From assembly GCF_047675955.1 (NCBI RefSeq), contig NC_132918.1:86939139-87003138 (forward strand): DNA of 64,000 nt. The letters are read 5' to 3'. The notes beneath the pieces were generated by a model that saw only the letters and a list, made by a program, of their open reading frames with translations, did not search any database and was not told where the DNA came from. The stretch comes from Chlorocebus sabaeus (Eukaryota; Chordata; Mammalia; Primates; Cercopithecidae). The position numbers and the translations under genes are program-made. Of this stretch, positions 47,171 to 58,695 are shown in pieces. The first letter of the stretch is position 1; each line of letters begins with the position of its first letter.

Positions 47171-47477
47171 GACCAAGCACAGAGGCTCACGCCTGTAATC
47201 CCAGCACTTTGGGAAGCCCAGACGGGCAAATCACAAGGTCAGGAGATGGGAAATCGAGACCATTCTGGCTAACAGGGTGAAACCCTGTCTCTACTAAAAA
47301 TATAAAAAATTAGCCGGGCGTGGTAGTGGGCGCCTGTAGTGCCAGGTACTCAGGAGGCTGAGGCAGGAGAATGGCGTGAACCCGGGAGGCGGAGCTTGCA
47401 GTGAGCCGAGATCCCGCCACTGCACTCCAGCCTGGGTGACAGAGCGAGACTCTGTCAAAAAAAAAAAAAAAAAAAAA
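47171..47477 (+). repeat. AluY in L1 ORF2
   Basis: Full length. AAAAGATAC on both sides is the target duplication. Confidence 0.96.
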
Positions 47478-47638
47478 GATACGTAATTGCAGAATGGACA
47501 AGAATTCACCAACCAACAATTTACGGCCTTCAAGGGACTTACCTAACACATAAGGACTCACATAAACTTAAGGTAAAGGGGTGGAAAAAGACATTCTATG
47601 CAAACGGACACCAAAAGAAAGCAGGAATAGCTATTCTT

Positions 47639-47922
47639 TTTTTTTTTTTGAGACGGAGTCTGGCTCTGTCGCCCAGGCTGGAGTGCAGTGGCCGGATCTC
47701 AGCTCACTGCAAGCTCCGCCTCCCGGGTTCACGCCATTCTCCTGCCTCAGCCTCCCGAGTAGCTGGGACTACAGGCGCCGCCACCTCGCCCAGCTACTTT
47801 TTTTTTTTGTATTTTTTAGTAGAGACGGGATTTCATCGTGTTAGCCAGGATGGTCTTGATCTCCTTACCTCGTGATCCGCCCATCTCGGCCTCCCAAAGT
47901 GCTGGGATTACAGCGCCCGGCC
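47639..47922 (-). repeat. AluYR-type Alu in L1 ORF2
   Basis: On the plus strand GGCCGGATCTCAGCTCACTG and CGCCGCCACCTCGCCCAGCT are variants I associate with Old World monkey AluY. Near-perfect target duplication AGGAATAGCTATTC and AGGAGTAGCTATTC. About 14 bases before the 5' end are deleted (GGATTACAGCGCCCGGCC). Confidence 0.95.
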
Positions 47923-49875
47923 AGGAGTAGCTATTCTTATATCTGACAAAACAAACTTTACAGCAACAGCAGTTAAAAAAAGATAAAGAGGCGCATTATA
48001 TAATGATAAAAGGCTGTGTCCAACAGGGAAATATCACAATCCTAAATATATATACTCACGTAACATGGAGCCTCCAAATTCATAAAACAATTACTAACAG
48101 ACCTAAGAAATGAGACAGAGAGCAACACAATGATAGTGGGGGACTTCAATACTCCACTGACAGCACTAGACAATTCATCAAGACAGAAAGTCAACAAAGA
48201 AACAATGGATTTAAACTATACCCTGGAACAAATGGACTTCACAGATATTTACAGAATATTATACCCATTTACAGAACATTCTACCCAACGACTGCAGAAT
48301 ACATATTCTATTCATCAAATGGAACTGTCTCCAAGATAGACTATCTAGTAGGCCACAAAACAAGACTTAATACATTTAAGAAAACTGAAATTGTATCAAG
48401 CACTCTCTCAGATCACAATGGAATAAAACTGAAATCAACTCCAAAGGAAACCTTCACAGCCATCCACATGCATGTACATTAAATCACACGCTCTTGAACG
48501 CTCATTGGGTCAAAAACGCAATTAAGATGGAAATTTAAAAATTCTTTGAACTGAATGACAATAGTGACACAACCTATCAAAACCTCTGGGATATAGCAAA
48601 GGGGGTGCTAAGAGGAAAGTTCATCGCCCTAAACGCCTACATCAAAAATGCTGGCAGAGCACAAACAGACAATCTAAGGTCGTACCTCAAGGAACTAGAG
48701 AAACAAGAACAAACCAAACTCAAATGCAGCAGAAGAAAGGAAATAACCAAGAGCAGAGCAGAACTAAATGAAACTGAAACAAAAAGAAAATATAAAAGAT
48801 AAATGAAATAAAAAGCTGGTTCTTTGAAAAGATAAACAAAATTAATAAACCATTAACACGATTCACCAAGAGAGAAAATTCAAATAAGCTCAATTAGAAA
48901 TGAAAAGGGAGATATTAAAACTGATGCCACAGAAATACAAAAGTTCATTCAAGTCTATGAACATTTTTACATGCACAGACTAGAAAACCTAGAGGAGATG
49001 GATAAATTCCTGGAAAGATACAAGTCTCCTAGCTTACCTCAGGAAGAATTAGATACCCTGTACAGACCAATAACAAGCAGCGAGATTAAAATTGCAATAA
49101 AAAAAAAATTACCAACAAAGAAACGTCCAGAACCAGATGGATTCACAGCAGAATTCTACTAGACATTCAAAGAATAATTGGTACCAATCCTGTTGACATT
49201 ATTCCACAAGACAGAGAAAGAGAGAATCCTCCCTAAATCATCCTATAAAGCCAGCATCACCCTAATACCAAAGCCAGGAAAGGCCATAACCAAAAAAGAA
49301 AACTACAGACCAATATCCCTGATGAACATAGATATAAAAATCCCTAACAAAATATTAGCAAACTGAATCCAATAACAAATCAAAAAGATAATCCACCATG
49401 ATCCAGTGGGTTTCATATTAGGGATGCTGAGATGGTTTAACATATGCAAGTCAATAAATGTGACATACCACATAAACAGAATTAAAAACAAATCACATGA
49501 TCATCTCAATAGATGCAGGAAAAGCATCTGAAAAAATCCAACATCGCTTTACGATTAAAACTCTCAGCAAAATCAGCATACAAGGGACATAATTCAATGT
49601 AATAAAAGTCATCTATGATAAACTCACAGCAATATTGTATGTTTTCATTCATAAGTGGGAACTAAGCTATGAGGATGCAAAAGCATAAGAATGACACAAT
49701 GGACTTTGAGGACTCAGGGAGAAAAGACAGGAAGAGGGTAAGGGATAAAAGACTACAGACTGGGTGCAGTGTATACTTCTCGGGTGACAGGTTCACCAAA
49801 ATCTCACAAATCACCACTAAAGAACTTACTCCTATAAACAAACACCACCTGTTCCCAAATAACCTATGGAAATAA

Positions 49876-50503
49876 TTTTTTATTTTTTTTGTTTTTGCTG
49901 CATTCTATCTTTCTCCTTTAACCTTGCTTAGCACTGTATATATTTCTTCTGAGGTTTCTTCAAAATTTCCCCCCTTTATTTTCATGTAGATGGATGTTGT
50001 CTCTCTATGTCTTTCATCTTTTCTGTCAAACTTTACATTTTCATTTAAATAATATTCTACAAGATTTACTTGAACTTTTCTCCAGTTCTACTGTTAACTT
50101 TAAAAAATTTGGCCAATATTTTAAATTGACATTAACTCTTCCTTTTTGAAGACTTCTCCTTTCTAAAAGGAGCATGTTGGTTTATTTGATGGAAAAAAAA
50201 ATCATTGGATTGCTGTAAGCTTTTAAATGAAATGCATTTAAAGTTATATTTTCTTCCATGAATTTTATTGATTTATCCAGAGTTAGTTGTTTTTTTTCTT
50301 TTCTTTTTCCCCTTTTTCATTATCTTTTGTGTTGCTAGCTTTGATGAAATTTCTGCTAATTGATTTATGTTTACTTATTCATATATTTTTAAATTAAAAA
50401 TTGAGTTAAACAGCTTAGGTTGGTGGTATGGGTTTTCTCTTCTTTCTTTATTATCTATTCACAGTGAGAATCTTGACTATAAGAACAGAAGGTATCAGTA
50501 GGT
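49876..50503. other. T-rich stretch, nothing recognised
   Basis: No gene or nameable repeat. Confidence 0.4.
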
Positions 50504-50908
50504 GTTATATTTTTGATGTTTGTTTCCTCCAAATCCCATGTGGAAATTTGATTCCAATGTTGGAGGTGGGGTCTAATAAGTGTTTGGGTGCTGGGCACTG
50601 ATTCCTCATGAACAGATCAATGTCTTCCCTGGATGGGGTGTTGGGGCGGTGAGTGGGTTCTCACTCTATTAGTTCCTGCTAGAGTCAGTTGTTAGAAAGT
50701 GCCCAGCACGTCTATTGCTCTCTTGTTTTCTCTTTCACCGTGTGATCTCTGCAAAACAGTCCCCTTTACCTTCTACCACGAGTGGAAGCAGCCTGAGGCC
50801 TTCACCAGAAGCAAATGTTGGTGCCATGTTTCTTGTTCAGTCTGCAGAATGAGCCAAATAAATGTCTTTTCATCCTCAGATATTCCTTTATAGCAACACT
50901 GAATGGAA
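50504..50908 (+). mobile_element. MaLR LTR (MSTB/MLT1-like)
   Basis: GATGTTTGTTTCCTCCAAAT, GTTGGAGGTGGGGTCTAATA, CAGCCTGAGGCCTTCACCAG, GAGCCAAATAAATGTC and TCCTTTATAGCAACACTGAA are MaLR (ERVL-MaLR) LTR landmarks in order, including the AATAAA signal. Confidence 0.88.
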
Positions 50909-50938
50909 AAAGACAGTGGCATAAATACTATGCCATGC

Positions 50939-50944
50939 TTTATT
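50939..50944 (-). promoter_or_regulatory. Candidate poly(A) signal
   Basis: AATAAA on the minus strand with a GT/T-rich sequence about 30-50 bases further on. Functional only if the terminal exon hypothesis holds. Confidence 0.25.
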
Positions 50945-51724
50945 TCATAGAGGCGTGATGCAAACACAGTAGACCCTTTCTCCATTCACCCTCAATGCCA
51001 AAATAAAAGGTATTTCCATTGCACAAGTCATAGTCTATTCCAAATAGATCTTTTCATCTCTTTACAGACTCTCTTTCGTCAGCAGAAAGAAAAATGGCCA
51101 AACAAGAAATCAGTGCACCAAAATCGTATTCATATTTTCTTGTTGTTTCTACTGAAATATAGTGCCTTTCCTTCAATGAACAGATAAATTGAAAAATTAA
51201 GTAGATATTGCATATCCAATTTCCTAAAGACTTAAACTCATGCTAACAAAATTCGAACTCCTACAAGCAAATGTGAGTACTAGAACGAATAATTCTTTTG
51301 TTCATATAGATAGATTGTAAGTGCACAGCTGTTTGTGGCAGGAAGGAAGGAAATAATAAAAAGGAGAAAAGTAAAAAGTACCACATTAATCCACTGTGTT
51401 ACTATTCTGTAGTTAACTCCTAAGGCAGAACCTTCTTGAAAATAGCAGGAGTTACTCAGGCCACTGCACATTCCTTTAGCACATGGTACCCAATCCAAAA
51501 CGTAAACAAGGTAGAAATTTGAACACTCTGTTGGTAAAAGCCTATGACTCCAGGGAAAATCGCAGACCAATCTACTTTCCCAGTTCCAGATTCACAATTT
51601 GGTGAGTATGCCTACTGAAATCTGCAATCTTACTTAAGCAAACACGTGGTGAGATAATGTGTTTATATAAATGTTGGGAAAAGTACCAAAGATCTGCTGG
51701 GCCCATCTTCTGTGAGGCAATTCC

Positions 51725-51935
51725 AATAATTCCTTACATTTCTTCAATGCTTCAGCCTCACAATTGTCCTGTAAAGTGTAAAATATTGAGATTATCCAAT
51801 CTGTGCTATTATAAAGGAGAAGAGATAAGTAAAGAAACTAAGTAATTTGGCCAATTTCACAGAGCTCGAGAATGTTGAAGCCATAATTCCAATCCCCAGT
51901 TCTATGGATTTCTGGTCCAACATGCTTCTCCCAAC
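51725..51935 (-). repeat. MIR SINE, antisense
   Basis: CAAATTATT-like start, GAAGAGATAAGTAAAGAAAC, AGTAATTTGGCCAATTTCAC and CCAATCCCCAGTTCTATGGA follow the reversed MIR. Confidence 0.7.
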
Positions 51936-53308
51936 AACAGCTCAATAAGCTCCCAAATATACACAACAACGAGAGTGAAAATAATCCAATAAAGCCTTAA
52001 AACTTTTTGTTTCCTTATGAAGTCTTTCTTTGGCCACAATAAGCCTAAAGTCATTTTTATTTTTTTCTCCTATCCCAGTTGCATGCCCTAAAAATGCACA
52101 GCTGCATTTCTGTCTGCCAGAAGAGAACTAAGACATTCTCAAGATACAGCTATGATATATTAATCCTAGAGCTTGTACCTGAGCAACAGGAACCAAGACT
52201 CTTTCAGTAAAACAGCAGGCACCATCTTTCATCTCACTCTACTTGTCTGAAAGTCTAGGAACTAGAGCTGAAGAATAAAAGAAACAATGAAATGTAATCT
52301 CTCCTGCTATTTTCCCTCACCCCTTGATACAGTTTTCTGATTTGTTTCAATGTCTTTGAAGTACATAAAGGAAACTTCAACAAGACACACAACAGTAGTA
52401 GTAGAGCAGCAGGCACTTATAAGCTTTAGCATTTGTGCTAGCTTGGCATTTCCAAAAGGCATTCCTTTGGGGATCAAAATACCGACCACAAAGCCTGTAT
52501 GCTCTGCAGGGAAACCTGATCACTGGGCAAAGTCAAGCCATTTCAAAGGTTCATAGTATCACTTTGGGAAAATCAAAGGTTTTTTAAAATTTTTTTTGAA
52601 ACTCTATAAATCTGGAGCTTAGCGCTTTTGACAAATTATTCAAACCTTACATTATAAAGGTAGGCCCGTCAGGAATTGCAACCAACCGCAATTGATTTTA
52701 ACAACTGAGGGTAAACAAAATGTTACACTACAACATGGAAGCAGCAAATTGCCATTTTGAAAACCACTCTTTGGCAATGAAGCTGAAACTTCATGAAGAT
52801 TGTTTTCTCTTTGCTTATTCACCATCTGACAAACTCAATCATGAAACCACAGTTCTCCAAGGCAGAAAAAGCAGACTTTGTAGATATTCAACCCTGAATA
52901 CCTTCATGAACTCCAACTCACTGACTGCATTCGCAGGCCATTTCATCTATCAAGAAAACCAATCCAGAAACATCCCCCCAAAATAGTAACATTAACATGA
53001 AAGCAAGAGAGCAAGTGTTATCTAAACCACTCTTCAGGATTTAAAGTATTGTAAGGTGTTGTTTCAATATATAGAATACCTATTTACTCTTTAAGGCCCA
53101 AATGAAGACGTAGAGCTTGAACATTTAGGGAGGAAGGAGGGAAAAGTAAGAGTGTAAGGCTGATGGTATAAGCCAGGGTGCCCGAAGTGAGTAAAAGTAC
53201 AGTGTTGCGTCAAAAATGGGGAATAGTCTCATGCAGTATGAATGTAATGCTAAGCGTCATATAATGAAGTGGTAAACAAAATAAGTTAGTTTCAGATCAT
53301 GGAGCTCC

Positions 53309-53491
53309 TCAGATGTTGTAGTACTCTCCACTAATTCCAATTTTTATATTGTTAAGCTCCAGGCTCCCTTTCCAGGGCATGAAATACTTATCTTTTTGCA
53401 AAAGGCTCAGGGAATCTAACTGCTTAGGACAGCTGTTCATACACAGCTCATTCGATTCCACTCCAGGCTGACAGTATTCGGATCTTTTTTT
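53309..53491 (-). CDS. Possible terminal coding exon, unidentified
   Basis: On the minus strand a splice acceptor (TTCTTTTTGTTACAG, exon from 53491; an alternative CCTCTTACCTGCAG gives an exon from 53508) opens a frame of about 59 codons to TGA. The peptide is not low-complexity: it has three cysteines close together (YCQPGVESNELCMNSC), then SLSLLQKDKYFMPWKGSLEL, and ends GISGEYYNI. With the alternative acceptor it begins DFFLLQKKRS, the look of a membrane-segment end followed by a basic stop-transfer. I do not recognise the protein, and no partner exon upstream is visible. On the plus strand the same place has a good splice donor (CAG then GTAAGA at 53511-53519), so the strand is not certain. 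Chance cannot be excluded. Confidence 0.25.
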   Translation of the reverse strand, partial: KKRSEYCQPGVESNELCMNSCPKQLDSLSLLQKDKYFMPWKGSLELNNIKIGISGEYYNI

Positions 53492-53519
53492 CTGTAACAA
53501 AAAGAAGTCTGCAGGTAAG

Positions 53520-54127
53520 AGGCCTAATATCACAAGGAAGCACAAAGATCACACTTTTTCTTTTTTAATAAAGAAGTTACCCAAACCCTAGCTACTTAAT
53601 TTGACCACACTATAGAAGTAATGTAAGTTATAAATAATTAATACATTTAAAACATATAGATCTAAATAACTGCTAAATTATGAATGGCTAATATGAACAT
53701 TTATTTTTGCACACCAAACTAAGATAGCTCTCCAAAGGAGTAAAATGTTATATCTAGAACTTACATGTGCTAATATCTAGTAAATAATAGTATATTTGAA
53801 AAGAAGGTAGAAAATATTTTTTGCAAATACTTAAAGATTGAAATGTTATTAATAAATGCTAATAAGTGTTCAGCAAGTATTTATAATTCACTTTTAGGGT
53901 TAAGACAGTTAAGAAAGTCTTTGGATGGATTTAAAATTTTAAAGACAAACTACTCGCTTTTCAGATAAAAATCAGTTATTTTGTAGGTAGAGTAATAGAA
54001 AAAAGTCTTAACATTTTATTATATCCAATTATGGTCCAAATTAGTTTTCCTTCAATTACACAGCAGTTGGTATCATTGTAAGAAAAAAAAAGATTGGTCA
54101 TTCTTAGGTATAGGAAAATAAGATTAG
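53520..54127. other. AT-rich stretch, nothing recognised
   Basis: No gene or nameable repeat. Confidence 0.45.
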
Positions 54128-54355
54128 CCACCCTGGCCAACACAGCAAAACTGCGTCTCTACTAAAAATACCAAAAAAAAAAAAAAAAAAAAATTCACCA
54201 GGCATGGTGGCTTACACCTTTAATCCCAGCTATTTGGGAGACTGAGGTGGAAGAATCACTTGAACATGGGAGGTGGAGGTTGCAGTGAGCTGAGATCACG
54301 TCACTGCACCCCAGCCTGGGTGACAGAGCAAGACTCTGTCTTAAATAAATAAATA
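54128..54355 (+). repeat. Alu, 5' truncated
   Basis: Starts in the first arm (CACCCTGGCCAACACAGC), has an expanded A-linker, a full second arm and a TAAATAAATAAATA tail. Confidence 0.93.
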
Positions 54356-54952
54356 AGATGAGACAAAAAATAATTTCTTCAAGTAGAATGATGATAGATT
54401 TTGATTTTCCTATTACAGAAAAAAATCTGTTTCTACAGATAATGATCTTCAAGTAAATAAATCCCCTTTTTAATTCCAGATTAATATTTAGAAGAAAATC
54501 CTACAAATATTTTATCAAAGTGAAATATATTTTGTAGTATTCAATAGTAAATCTTTCAAATTAGAATTCTCAGTTCTTACTAGCACCAAATGCAAAACAA
54601 AAAGATAAAAACTTCATTAATATTAAATAAGATGCAGTCTCATATTTGTGAAGATTAAAAATATCAGCATGAAAGATTACATTAAAATTAATTGGTCACT
54701 ATTGTTTGCAACATATTTTATTGATAATTTAAATAAAAATAATTTAATCCATATATTGTGATATATATTATATTTAATATATAATACTATTTTAATTTGC
54801 TATAAATTATTTTTAACCCACATTTAAGTTCCACAAGTTCACTTCCAAAAAGTGGAGCATTTGAATGTAAACATATTAAGATGTACCCTGCTGTTGAGTT
54901 GTAGTAAGAAGCACTGCCAGACTAAGCTGTGACCATTATTGGAAAATATTCT
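54356..54952. other. Very AT-rich stretch
   Basis: Includes TATATATTATATTTAATATA-like sequence near 54757-54785. No gene. Confidence 0.5.
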
Positions 54953-55216
54953 GGGCTGGACATGGTGGTTCATGCCTGTAATTCCAGCACTTTGGGAGGC
55001 CAAGGTGGATGTATCATTGAGGTCAGGAGTTTGAGATCAGGCTAGCTAACATGACGAAACACCATCTGTACTAAAAAAAAAAAAATTACAAAAATTAGCC
55101 AGGCATGTTGTCATGTGCCTTTAATCCCAGCTACTTGAGAGGCTGAGGCATGAGAATCACTTGAACCTGGGAGGCTGAGTTTGCAGTGAGCCCAGTTCGC
55201 TCTGCCTCAAAAAAAA
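54953..55216 (+). repeat. Alu with 3' deletion
   Basis: First arm complete; second arm jumps from GCAGTGAGCCCAG to CTCTGCCTCAAAAAAAAA, losing about 50 bases. Flanks AATATTCT and AAATTCT fit a target duplication. Confidence 0.92.
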
Positions 55217-55224
55217 ATTCTATA

Positions 55225-55640
55225 TTAGTAAGAATTGGCTAGCTCAAGCTGTGGAAATAAACTGAAATGCCACTGACTTCACACAGAAAAGTTTATTTCT
55301 TACTGACTCAAAGTCCTCTGAAGACCCACACATAGGCAGCTCCCTTCCACTGGTGACTATCGTAGAACTAAAACCTACTTCTAACTTGTGGCTCCAACAT
55401 GTCACATAGTTTCTAGGATGCCACAGTAAGGGAAAAGAGAGCTAGAGGATGATGTAGAGTGGTCTGCTCCCTCAGTTCATAAGTGATACATGCCATTTCT
55501 CTTCACTGCCCATTAGCCAAATATTGTCACACGTCACCACCAAAACAAAGGGCTGGCAGGTGAGGTCTTCTGTTTGACCAGAACAGAGAAGAATGCAAGA
55601 CGCTAAGGAGTACTGCTTATATCTAACACATCTCCCAACA
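55225..55640. mobile_element. Probable old interspersed repeat
   Basis: AAAGTTTATTTCTTACTGAC, GCTCCCTTCCACTGG and CTTGTGGCTCCAACATGTCA resemble a widespread mammalian DNA-transposon-derived repeat; family uncertain. Confidence 0.35.
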
Positions 55641-56194
55641 CGCTCGTGTTTTTGTTTATATCTTCTTTGGTGATTTCTGTTCCCTATTGCTATCCAAAGA
55701 AATGCTCTCTTACTTCAAAATAATACCTCAAGTTTCTGTCTTCTTCAGTACCCTGAATGGCGATATAAGAATACAAGATGTTATAACTAAATTCCCCTAC
55801 ACCAATAAATGCCAACACATGCTTTGTTGTATGATAAATTATATTAATCTTGACAGCTTGTTTTTTTCTCTTTATTGAGTACATATCAAATGCCAAATGC
55901 TGTTATTTAATCTATAATGCCAACTTGTGATACAGATACTTTATTCCTGTTTTGATAATCAAAAATTGATATACGCAGAAGTAAATCAACCAATGACACA
56001 TAGCCAATGTGTTGCCAAACTGATCAATTCACTTTTGAGTCTATCTGACACCCAAAACTGTGCTCTTTGTGACATAGTACATTGCCCATGGTTTTCCACT
56101 CCTCTCGGTCCTTTCTCCCCTCATCAGATGGATATAAAGTGTAAATTTCTCTGGAAATTTGATAAAACTAATTCAACCAAGTCATCACAAATCA
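55641..56194. other. No recognised feature
   Basis: The 91-codon frame at 55927-56202 has no motif and is not called. Confidence 0.4.
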
Positions 56195-56305
56195 AGGAAT
56201 AAGAGACTAATTTTAGGATGCAGGGCTAAAAGCAAGGAGTACTTAAACTTGACATCAAAAGCACAACCCACAAAAGAAAAAATGATAAGTTAGATCTCAT
56301 CAATT
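56195..56305 (+). mobile_element. L1M ORF2, left of AluY
   Basis: TTAAACTTGACATCAAAAGC, ACAACCCACAAAAGAAAAAA and TAAGTTAGATCTCATCAA are L1 ORF2 sequence. Continues at 56606. Confidence 0.8.
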
Positions 56306-56591
56306 TTTTTTTGAGACGGACTCACTCTGTCACCCAGGCTGGAGTGCAGTGGCACGATCTCAGTTCACTGCAAGCTCCTCCTCCCGGGTTCACGCCATTC
56401 TCCTGCCTCAGCCTCCCGAGTAGCTGGGACTACAGGTGTCCGCCACCACACCTGGCTAATTTTTTGTATTTTTAGTAGAGACGGCATTTCACCATGTTAG
56501 CCAGGATGGTCTCGATCTCCTCACCTTGTCATCTGCCCACCTGGGCCTCCCAAAGTGTTGGGATTACAGGCATGAGCCACCGCACCCAGCC
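56306..56591 (-). repeat. AluY in L1M
   Basis: Complete reverse-complement AluY with a perfect CTCATCAATTTTTT target duplication. Confidence 0.96.
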
Positions 56592-56605
56592 CTCATCAAT
56601 TTTTT

Positions 56606-57215
56606 AAACTATTGTTCTATAGAAGACCATGTGAGGAAAGTAAAGGCATATTCTATAGACTGGAAAAAATATTTGAAATCACGTATCCATTGAAAAAACT
56701 AATAACTAGCATATGTAAAGCATTCATATAATTCAACATCTTATAATAAATTGGGCAAAAGACATTGAATGAACAGACATTGCATCAAATAGTATAAACA
56801 GATGTCAAATAAGCACATGAAAGGATGTTTGACATTATTAGTCATTAGGGAAAGGTAGAGTAAAATCACATTGAGATCACTGCACACCTATCAGAATGGC
56901 TAAAACCAAAAACAGTGAAAACACCAAATTTGGTGAGGGTGTAGAGAAATAGGTCACTCAGAAAACAATTTGGCAATTTCTTTAAAAAAAGACAGAAAAA
57001 GAAAAACATAAACAAAATAAACATCCAACTATCATATAACAAACAATTGCATTTGGGAACAGTTATTCCACAGAAACAAAAACATGGCATCCTATAAAAA
57101 TTTACATTAGATGTTTCACAGGAGCTTTATTTGGAATAGACAAAAATTGGAAGCAACACAAATGTCCTTCAATGCATTAATGTTTAAACAAACTACGGTA
57201 CATCCAGTGATAGGA
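56606..57215 (+). mobile_element. L1M ORF2 3' part
   Basis: ATCACATTGAGATCACTGCA, CACCTATCAGAATGGCTAAA, CACAGGAGCTTTATTTGGAA and GCAACACAAATGTCCTTCAA are successive ORF2 3' blocks. 3'UTR absent. Confidence 0.85.
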
Positions 57216-57875
57216 TCAGAGGTAGAGATCTACCAATTGATTGGCAATGGCTAAAGTTTTCACCCAATGGACAGTCACATGGAAGGAATAAAATTGGATA
57301 ATTATTGACAAAGAAGACTGAGAAAGAGATATGAGCCAAAGGTGAGAATAGTTATATCTTATGTGAATACTCACCAAAAAAGATTCCTCTGAAGTAGTGT
57401 TACAAAAATGTGAAAATTGTACTGTAGTCGTAGTCTCTTTCTTCAAGTATTTTAGTATTTGCTCAAAGGGCTCCTGACTACAATCAGGAAGGTAAGTTAT
57501 CTATAAGCTCAACAACATGGATTTCACCTCACGATGGTGAGGACAATACAGATTGTGTCTAATTGGCCAGAATCAGAGAAAAATACTCAAATCCACAAGG
57601 GGGGGCAATACCTAACCATAAAATTCTGAGCATAATCAGCTGTAAAGATCAACTGATGAAAATGCTGTTTTGCCACAGCATTCCCTTGGCATCACTCCTG
57701 GACAGCTATTCCTTAGGCATATTTTTCCTAGATATTTAGCATTTAAACCCAGTCCCCTTGGCCTATACAGGTTTTCTGGTGCTGCCAATAGACTTCAAAC
57801 AAATCACTTCCTACTAAAACTATTGGAGTGAATTTTGTTGTTTGCAACTAAGAATGCTCAGTGATATGTCTCAAA
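57216..57875. other. Unassigned; possibly old ERV internal
   Basis: The start (ACCAATTGATTGGCAATGGC, GACAGTCACATGGAAGGAAT) has the feel of ERVL internal sequence, but I could not confirm a reading frame or motif. Confidence 0.25.
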
Positions 57876-57981
57876 TGGCAAACTATCATACCTAGTGGCA
57901 AACTATCATACCTAGTGGCAAACTATCATACCTAGTGGCAAACTATCACACCTAGTGGCAAACTATCACACATAGTGGCAA
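57876..57981. repeat. 20-bp minisatellite, 5.3 copies
   Basis: Unit TGGCAAACTATCATACCTAG repeated head to tail. The first three copies are identical, the fourth and fifth carry CACACC and CACACA variants. Confidence 0.96.
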
Positions 57982-57996
57982 TTTGTGGAAGGATTT

Positions 57997-58014
57997 GTGT
58001 GTGTGTGTGTGTGT
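57997..58014. repeat. Short TG microsatellite
   Basis: About 9 TG units 16 bases after the minisatellite. Confidence 0.9.
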
Positions 58015-58695
58015 AGTGGAATTTTCTATACATTTTGTATTCAACTTTGGTGGGACTTAAATCCCAGTTATTAAAGTCAACCAAAAGAGAGGTGAGAAGC
58101 CAAAGGCCACTCTCCTCTCAAGCAAAAATAATTCAAGAGGCAGTGTTCACTTTCCTCATTAATGCCAAATGTATTCTTTTCAGTTTTCTTAATAACCTCT
58201 TACAATCACTCCTTCTATTTATCTTCTGGTTTAAAAATTGTTTGCCCCCTGCACACAGGCTGCTGCTATAAAATCACATTTTTTTTTTTTTAAACTCAAC
58301 TGGGTTTTGTCAGAAATCAGTTCATTGGGATACCACATGTGCTTTGAGTCCAAGCTTTTTATTTTGTTTTCATTTGTATAGTGCTATAACCGAAAGAACT
58401 TTTAAGATCACTAATTCAACATCTTCAAATTATAGAAAAACTGGAACCTAGAGAGGGAATGTGAATTGTGTATGGTCAGTAACGGTTGGTGAAGCTTAGC
58501 TCAGAACCCCGCTTCTTTGTCTTTTAACTCAGACTGCTCAATGTTGCCCTTAAATCAGAGGTTCCCTGCCACAATAAGCATTGTTCTATCATTACCCAAA
58601 TATATATCTCCTATTTCAATTCATATTCTTCCCAAGGTACGGAACCTAAGATTAATATTAATGCCAAGTTGGATACTATATTTGAAAAGTTTTGG
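58015..58695. other. No recognised feature
   Basis: Contains a T-run near 58279-58291. No gene. Confidence 0.45.

Larger units (their letters stand above)
47085..49640 (+). pseudogene. L1 ORF2, truncated and interrupted
   Basis: ORF2 encodes the L1 endonuclease-reverse transcriptase. The start is recognisable at about 47090 (HISILTLTVNDLN). Two Alus interrupt the endonuclease (47171-47477 and 47639-47922). Endonuclease motifs follow: IVGDFNTPL at 48132, then a DHNGIK block near 48412. The linker region (LRGKFIALNAYIKNAG at 48605) and the reverse-transcriptase start are visible: LPTKKRPEPDGFTAEFY, ASITLIPKPGKA, NYRPISLMNID. Sequence stops after the segment around IISIDAGK-like codons. The FADD catalytic box, the rest of the RT and the cysteine-rich C-terminus are absent, roughly 690 of 1275 codons. 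Many stops and frameshifts. Confidence 0.88.
44641..49875 (+). mobile_element. Primate L1 (L1PB-like), 5' intact, ORF2 deleted
   Basis: Runs from a primate L1 5'UTR (GGAGGCTCGTATTATGAACT) through ORF1, the start of ORF2 and a 3'UTR (GGGATAAAAGACTACAGACT, AAATCTCACAAATCACCACT) to an A/T-rich end. Two Alus lie in ORF2. About half of ORF2, everything after the early reverse-transcriptase region, is missing at about 49635, so the element is about 5.2 kb including 0.6 kb of Alu. It cannot retrotranspose. Confidence 0.9.
50920..53308 (-). other. Possible 3'UTR of minus-strand gene
   Basis: About 2.4 kb with a single MIR and no Alu or L1, which is unusual for this window. It begins after a possible stop codon at 53309-53311. 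It could end at an AATAAA (TTTATT on the plus strand, 50939-50944), followed on the minus strand by a T/G-rich stretch suitable for 3' processing. The low repeat load and signal placement are what a terminal exon would show, but I have no identity for the gene. Confidence 0.22.
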
